From Neckera pumila (Eukaryota; Streptophyta; Bryopsida; Hypnales; Neckeraceae): a DNA stretch of 64,000 nt. Both the position numbers and the translations under genes were made by a program. Of the stretch, positions 57,663-64,000 are shown piece by piece (within the stretch, counting starts at the first letter, position 1; every line of letters starts with the position of its first letter). Under the pieces are notes generated by a model. The model saw only the letters and a program-made list of their open reading frames with translations, searched no databases and had not been told where the DNA came from. The DNA lies in the NCBI GenBank assembly GCA_963969595.1, contig OZ018413.1, positions 8,670,211-8,734,210 of the forward strand. The letters run 5' to 3'.

Positions 57663-59839
57663 CGGCAGCGACGACTTCCAGAGGTAGCGGGGTAGGAAGG
57701 TAGTTTGAAAACCAAGGAGCAATGTTCCACGAGCAGCAGGTATGCGAGTAGGGTGGAAATCAAGCGAATTACCCAAAAATGAGAGAGAGGTGGACTGTAA
57801 TGGAGAAGGCGCATACAGAAATAGCGATGAAGTGGGGTCGGACATCATTGTGGGATTTGTTGAAGGATATGTCGCAAAGAACAGGAGTGGCTCTTAATAA
57901 CCTGCGATTTTGTCTGATAAGGTGCGATCTGCCGAATCTGAGAGTCCTCTCGAAACGACCTACGCTGTCAAGCTCACGCATTCTGGAATCGACATTTCCC
58001 GATTTACGTGATTGTGGCACAAATGAGTGTGTGACAAGACCGACTGGGTCGTTTTGTTGGGGGAACCGGGTTCTGGAGGATTACAGCGTCCCCGTATGAA
58101 CTTCTTCAGGGCACAGACATGGGGAAAGAACTCGCTAGCTGGAAGGCGCAACTATTGAATTGCATTTCTATAATATGCTAAGAAGTAGTTCCTGAAATGG
58201 GTGCGCAATTGACCTGCCCACTGTGGAAGTCAGTGTCATTTGCAGACATGCACAGCACGAAATCAGAATGCCTGTTACCTCCGTGTGAATTAGTGTTTAA
58301 TCCCCACTACAAGTAACCGCAAACCACAATGATTTTGCTAAGCGCTGTCGGAATGTATGTTGTGTTTGGAAGGATTAGTCAGTACTTGTGAATGGTGTTC
58401 CAAACAAATTATGTCGGACTCCCTGAATGTGCTCTTCCTCTTACATAGGATGCAGGGAATGGTGATGCCAGAATCTCAATGCTGTCAAGCGTCCCCTCCA
58501 TATAACATCACTCTTAACAAACATAGAAGGAGAACACGAAGAAACCGAAGCATTAAGAAACAGAAGTACGCATTGCAGCAAGTGACGTATTTGGTGGACC
58601 CTTTCATAAACGAATTCAATTGAAATTGGAAACAGAGACCACCTACAGTCATAGAGTTTTTATAACGAAAAAACGGTAACAAAATGATTTGGTTCTGTTC
58701 ATTACAGAAGTATTTGTTGCTCTAGATTGACAACATGTTATATAAGTTTTTTGACCTGGCCATTTTGACATTCTTGTGATAAATGATGAAGTGTACCACC
58801 ACCGTACCAATGTGAACGTCAAATTCTAAACCTACACTTCATTCCAATGCTTAAAGAGTGATTAAGAAATACTAAGGTGGGCATAGGGAAACCTAAAATA
58901 AGAAGAAGAGTTTTAACATGAAGAAGAAGCACAATGAACAATTAAATGAAAAGAAAACATCATTTACGCTTTAAAAAAATACAAGCATACTTGAATAAGA
59001 ATTTGATATTGGTTTCCCCCCAACTATGAGATAAGCACTAGCCATTCTCTTGGATTACATTTTTCCTCAGTTCTACATTCCGCTATTATTCCTTGTTTCG
59101 GTCCTTTCATATATGAGTTTGGAAATTATTATTGCACTTCTTATACTCCATCACACGGAGTACAAAATGTAACCGGAAGCATATTAGAAATTCTTTAAAA
59201 TATATATATATATGATAATATTCAGAATTTAGTTGATTTTTTGGAACGAGCACTAGCTTTGTACTGGAAGATAGAAAAAAAATTGAGTAGGGATTGTTTC
59301 TTATAAGTTTGAATGTTGTTACAAACTTGGTTTTATTGGCCTATAGCATTAATTTCCATTAATTTACGGGATTACATGATATAGTGGAACTACTTTTATA
59401 ACGCAATTGTTTGAAATTCTAACTCCTAAACCTGCTCTAGCTGTCACCATAAACAGATTCCATTATAAGAATTTCAGCATTTGTCAACAACAGAAACCTC
59501 CTTTTTCCCCCTTTCAAATGCAGGCATTTGTTAATGATTATTGCGAACTCTTTTATGATTTTATGAATGAAGGAAAACAAATGGAATTTAAAGACTTCCA
59601 TCATGTTCAATTGTTAGGGAAGCTTTGCTTTCTGGGACGCAGAGGATATGAAATATAGGATGATTTAGGGTACATAACAAATGACGTCCACAACAATACA
59701 TATGAGGACAATAAAAAGCATGGCATTTTTGGACATTAAGTGAAAAAGTGCTGCATGTAACATTAACTGTGGACATCAATATGATGTAGAAGATGGCTTA
59801 TTTCACTTAATTTCAATCATTCCAATATATTCACCCCAT
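57663..59839. other. Upstream region of the B3 gene and spacer
   Basis: Bases 57663-58150 are GC-balanced and probably include the 5'UTR and promoter of the minus-strand B3 gene. The overlapping plus-strand frame (57779-58099) has no family resemblance. Frames at 58357-58623 and 59407-59658 are unrecognised. Downstream is AT-rich. Confidence 0.35.
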
Positions 59840-60382
59840 TTAACCCCAAAGCGCTCGAGTGACCATTTTATTGTCGCTGCTCGTCTGTGGGCAAAATTTT
59901 CTGGCAAAAATACTTTAAAATTTTTTTTTTTCTTTCTTTCCCTAAAATATTGGGTTATCTATCAATATTTAAATTCAAAACTCAGATCCTTACGGTCAAA
60001 CAAAAATTATAAGAGAAATAGCACAAAGTGTTTAGATCAGCATAGTGTTGAAAAACTTACTGTTTGGGGAAAGTATTGGTGTTCTCATTACAAGATCTCG
60101 TGCATTTTTTCACAAATCAATAGAAACCACAATTTCGACCAAACAATAAAAATTCAAATGCTAAAGATAGAAATTGTATTTTAAGTGAATTTTTAAAGTT
60201 ATATCTTCAAAGTTCATTTTATAAAAAACCAAGAATAATTTTATAATGTTGACAATATGGATGATTTCTTTTTTTTGTGCTTCACATTATATTCTTGGAT
60301 GCGAACTTCAAAAAAAATTTAGAACTTATATTTTATAACACATTTGTATTTTGTCCAAACTCCTTTGGCTTTTAGGGGTTAA
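59840..60382. mobile_element. TTAA-flanked short TIR element, copy G (543 bp)
   Basis: TTAACCCCAAAGCGCTCGAG at the left (TTAA 59840-59843); GGCTTTTAGGGG then TTAA (60379-60382) at the right. It shares the terminal CCCC(T)AAAG with the 930-bp family, but the interior is shorter and largely different. It may be an internally deleted derivative or a second subfamily. Confidence 0.6.
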
Positions 60383-60454
60383 ACCTAATGTAGATAAGGA
60401 ATTAGTTGAGTTTATAGTATGAAAATAAATTTGATGTTTAACTATAATATTTAC

Positions 60455-61395
60455 TAGTCTTCGCTTGTACAAATGAATTTTTCTTAGGTTAGAAGACAAA
60501 ATTAAGAATTCTGACATAATTCATGATGTCATAAAGAAATATTGTAATGCCAAGTACCTTCATAATCCCTTTTTTTTTAGAGAATCCAATATGGTTGAGC
60601 ATTGATGGACAACTACTTCTGTTAATCATATGCTTTGTACAGTGACTTCACTAATTACAATGTTTTGCTTCACATCATGGGATATTTACAGATCCCACAA
60701 CCAATTTTCCAAAACCCATTCGAATGCAATCATAATGTCTCATAATTGATTTTCTTAAAACATCAAGTCTTTTTGCGAAGCTCTCAATTAGTAATGAATT
60801 AATAAACGACTAATTTATCTCTTCTTCCTATAATTATATTGTAAAAAAAAATTAGGCAGTGGTTATATAATAAAAAAATGTGAGCCACTTCTATAACAAA
60901 TTCTAATTCTCTGCGTACAAATTTCCCACAAAGCTTAAAATTTTATTCCATGTTCCACCTATTTTTCTCTTAGGGACAATAAATTTATTGGGCATGCCAT
61001 GCAACTCGTTCCAATTTCTGACCGCACCTATGAAATTAATTTATGTTTAACGAAGCTTGAAAATTGGAGGAGTCAAATTTGTACAATCTCAGTAATTGAA
61101 TGAAATGGCTTCCTACACAAAATGGGCTGTAGCCAAAAACAAGTTTGGAACACTGAACATTTGTAATCGTGTAGCACTTCAAAAACTTAAGATTATTACA
61201 AGTTGCATCCTTTATTTAGATCTCATTGTTCAATTTTTTATTTTTATTTTTTTTATTTTAAATTTTAAAAAAAAAATTCAAAGCAAATGGAAATACCATT
61301 GCATAAACAGGAAAAATTTCAGAAGATGAGTAATCCGGAATCCAATTCATGTTTGGATAATTTTCTCCTGTACAAACCACATATATATAATCCGC
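60455..61395 (+). repeat. 0.9-kb direct repeat, copy 1
   Basis: Aligns in order with 61675-62723. Shared blocks include GATAAAATTAAGAATTC-like, TCCAATATGGTTGAGCATTG, CTTCACTAATT, GATCCCACAA, TTCTTAAAACATCAAGTCTT, ACAAATTTCCCACAAA and GAAATACCATTGCA. Identity by eye is about 75-80%. No coding content. Confidence 0.75.
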
Positions 61396-61674
61396 TTTAA
61401 AACCGCCCTAACTATAAACGTAGAAATCCAGATGTCAGTGCCGGAAAAAAAAAGGTTGTTTTATAAAAAAAGACTGGTATACCACTAGTTTCGTCCAGTC
61501 TTCTAGCATTTTAAAAAGAATTCCCGGTGTTCCGCCAGTTCAGTCAATCCCGATTTTCCGCAGTATAATTTCTTTTGAAGCTTGCCGACTTCCACGCTCC
61601 ACAGTTTCCTTGACTTTCGGGTTGACGCCTGCCCCACTGCAGCGGGACCCCACCTGCGTCCTTGTTAGACCATT
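61396..61674. other. GC-richer segment between the two direct repeats
   Basis: About 280 bp with a different base composition (CCGGTGTTCCGCCAGTTCAG, CACTGCAGCGGGACCCCAC) that has no counterpart in the first copy's flank. Possibly an unrelated insertion. No terminal repeats were found. Confidence 0.4.
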
Positions 61675-62723
61675 GACCATAGTACAAGTGCATTTTTCTG
61701 AAGTTAAAGGATAAAATTAAGAATTCAGACATACTTGATGAAGTTACAAATACATGTATTATTGCAAAATATCTTCATAAGCACATTTTCCAAAGAAAAT
61801 CCAATGTGGTCGAGCATTGAACGACACCTACTTTTGTTAATCATGGGCTTTATATCATGACTTCACTAATTTAGGTGCTTCACTTCAAATCCTGTGATGT
61901 TTCCGGATCCCACAAGCATTTTCCGAAAAAACCATTCAAGTGCAACTATGATTTCACATAATAGCTTTTCTTAAAACATCAAGTCTTATTACAAAGCAAT
62001 CCATTAGCACTGAATTATGTTTCGACTAATTTATCTTTTCTTCCTGTACAGATTTCAGAGAAAACATAAGACACTGGCCACATTATATATTAAACTTGGA
62101 GGACCTCTAACAACTACTTCTAACTTTAGGCGTACAAATTTCCCACAAACTTTGAAATTCTATTCGAGGTTCCACTTATTTTTTCCTGATGGACAATCAA
62201 TTCATTGAGCATGACACCAAACTCATTCCTATTTCATACAACATCTCAGGAATTCATTATTGTTTGAAGAAGATTTTAGAGAAATTTGAGGGGTAAAACT
62301 TTTACAATCTCATTAATTCAATGAAGTGCCTTCATCCACGAATTGCGCCATAGCCAAAAACAAACTTCGAATCCTTAACATTTATAATTGTGAATCACTT
62401 TTAAAACTTGGGATTATTCCAGGCTGCACCTTCCTTTGGGCTCTCATTGTAAAATGATCGGGTTATTTTAGCAAAATACAGAAATATATTCGAAGCAAAT
62501 GGAAGTACCATTGCACTATTTTAAAAGTCTTAAGAAAGAAAGCAATCTGGAATGAAATCATACCTGGGTTCTCATGCGGCTGGGTCCTTGTTTCCATTTT
62601 TTATTGCAGTCAAGGTCACGTTACGTGTGTAAAAAAAACAAAACAAAAAAACAAAAAACAAAAAAGCTGGATTCTCTTCAATTATATAGACCACAAATAT
62701 AACCGGCTAAACAACAGCCCGAC
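61675..62723 (+). repeat. 0.9-kb direct repeat, copy 2
   Basis: Counterpart of copy 1. It contains an extra 100-bp block near 62560-62665, including an (AAAAAC)n-like stretch, which is absent from copy 1. The right ends match again (AACCGGCTAAACAACAGCCC against AATCCGCTTTAAAACCGCCC). Confidence 0.75.
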
Positions 62724-63199
62724 CTGGAAAACTGACTGTACGACAAATTGGCCAGAGCCGGGCATCGTTTGGCCATTAAAAAGGTTTTCTGAAATTTCCG
62801 CAGGCGCCAGGCAGCAGCGTCATCTCTTGCAAATTTTTTTTTCACACCCTCCCCGACGTTCGTGCTCCTGTGTTTCCTCTTCTTCCGGGAACCGTGCTGC
62901 CCAGCTCAGCCGACCTCACTGCCCGACATCAGACTGGAAACAGCTGGCGTCACCTGCCTGCCACGTGCCTGCCTTGCGCCGGTCTGGACGTTGCGTGCAA
63001 TTTCTCAGTTGGTGCAAAAACGTATTGGACAGCATGGGCGCCTTGTGCGACATTATGCTCTTGGCAAGGTGGCATCACTGCGTCTGCAAAAACAGGAGCA
63101 GCGATGATGGGCTTTTTTCCCCCTCTCCTCTTTGACTTCCGGATGTCTCGCTAGGCATTCCCGTTGTTGGCTAACGCCTTAAAAAACAAGGTTTTCTTA
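62724..63199. other. GC-rich segment without recognised gene
   Basis: Overlapping short frames in all three plus-strand phases (62827-63154) reflect the high GC content (CCGGGAACCGTGCTGCCCAG, GGCGCCTTGTGCGACA) and have no recognisable domain. It could be a gene fragment or a GC-rich MITE. Confidence 0.35.
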
Positions 63200-64000
63200 T
63201 AGTGTTATGACCTTTATTACAACCTTTCAAGGATGAATGTATTGATAGATGAAAGAGTTTATGATGATTGTAGTGTGTCATGACCTTTGATGGATGAACG
63301 TATTGGTGAATGAATTAATTTATGATGAAATATGCACTATTAAACAAGAAGAGATTGCTTGGAGATAGATATCTCTAGATGGTGGATTTATGTATTGGAA
63401 TTACACAACTCTACTTAGATGACAAGGATTTATGTATTGGAAACCATGGAGATAGATATCTCCAAGCCACGGATTTATGCACTTGAGGTAGACAACTCCA
63501 AGATAAAGACAAGTGTGTTGGGACTAGAGTTAAATATATAACTCCAAGTAGAAGATCAAGATTTGGATAAGATATGATTTGGAGAAGTATAATTAAGATT
63601 TTTATTTTAGTGGATGGTTCTAGATAGAATCAAGGATAGAAAGCTAAAGGTAGAGAAGAAGTCCTAATCTATCTTAAGGACAAATAGTCTTTATTGATAG
63701 TTTCTGCTATATAAGATGGAGTTTGGGTGAAGAGACTCTCTTTGGAGATTGACCTCTCTATATAGTTTGGTAGTTTAAGCTTCTTATGAAACATTCTTGT
63801 ACTAAGTATATTTTGTGTTTGTAATTAGAGTTCATTGTGATTTGAAGTTACAAGCTGTGGGAGGTTTGTAACCAAAGATTCGATTGAAGGAGTTGGCTTG
63901 GGAGGGATTGAAGGACCTAAAATAAGGAAGATACTTCAAAGATATCAATGACATAGCGATAGACATTGCAGCTGATGCAAAAAAAGTCAAGTTGCATAAC
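63200..64000. mobile_element. Possible 5' LTR of a retrotransposon, cut by the window end
   Basis: The text starts TGTTATGACC and contains internal short repeats (GAGATAGATATCTC twice, GGATTTATG three times). A TATA-like GCTATATAAGATGGAG lies near 63708, followed by T-rich, polyadenylation-like DNA (TTCTTGTACTAAG). This layout resembles U3-R-U5 of a plant LTR. No primer-binding site or gag is reached before 64000, so this is tentative. Confidence 0.35.

Noticed and set aside
57779..58099. 106-codon plus-strand frame opposite the B3 gene's upstream region
   Set aside because: Overlaps several minus-strand frames, has no recognisable family, and lies in the likely promoter/5'UTR of the B3 gene.

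Overview
This window looks like nuclear DNA of a land plant, most probably a seedless one (bryophyte-like; a moss is my best guess). The reasons are spliced genes with GT-AG introns, plant-only families (a B3 domain, PLS-type pentatricopeptide repeats close to the moss style, a COM1/GR1 end-resection protein, a plant RECQ2/MED34-type helicase), very AT-rich spacers, and a dense layer of small transposable elements. No rRNA gene, no intact tRNA gene and no CRISPR array was seen. Species is not determinable from the sequence alone.

Layout. 0-5.8 kb: spacer and a decayed retroelement-like reading frame on the minus strand (2.8-4.1 kb). 5.8-7.6 kb: a Gly/Ser-repeat protein gene that looks intact (CDS 6642-7571), with a probable 5'UTR exon and intron. 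7.6-11 kb: no recognised gene. 11.0-12.1 kb: a PPR pseudogene. 12.7-13.3 kb: a polypurine tract and a pair of nested hairpins. 17.0-18.3 kb: the N-terminal exon of a transposase-like gene, stopping at a 0.7-kb AT-only tract. 22.9-23.6 kb: a 40-bp palindromic minisatellite. 24.3-24.5 kb: a possible pair of 5' coding exons. 27.0-28.3 kb: an orphan frame with one stop, then a tandem duplication. 28.4-32.7 kb: the 5' half of a RECQ2-like helicase gene lying between two more AT-only tracts. 34.2-36.2 kb (minus): the C-terminal exon of a DUF7869-type transposase-like gene. 41.7-43.1 kb: a COM1/CtIP/Sae2-like gene. 43.7-46.9 kb: a complete non-autonomous CACTA transposon with matching target-site duplication, carrying a tRNA-derived SINE-like element and a 348-bp foldback. 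38.8-60.4 kb: at least seven copies of a roughly 930-bp terminal-inverted-repeat element bounded by TTAA (piggyBac-like signature), one holding a 261-bp nested MITE. 56.9-57.7 kb (minus): a compact two-exon single-B3-domain gene. 60.5-62.7 kb: a 0.9-kb direct duplication. 63.2-64 kb: a possible LTR fragment.

Two themes connect the regions. First, five unrelated reading frames are open for hundreds of codons except for isolated in-frame TAA/TAG/TGA codons. Where the family tells what should be there (PPR, RECQ2), the change is C to T, and one RECQ2 splice acceptor has lost its G. This fits decay of methylated DNA by cytosine deamination. Second, an N-terminal and a C-terminal exon of the same kind of transposase lie 16 kb apart on opposite strands, each ending where the intron between them would be. 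The genes do not form a pathway. Only COM1 and RECQ2 share a theme (homologous recombination), and RECQ2 here is broken.
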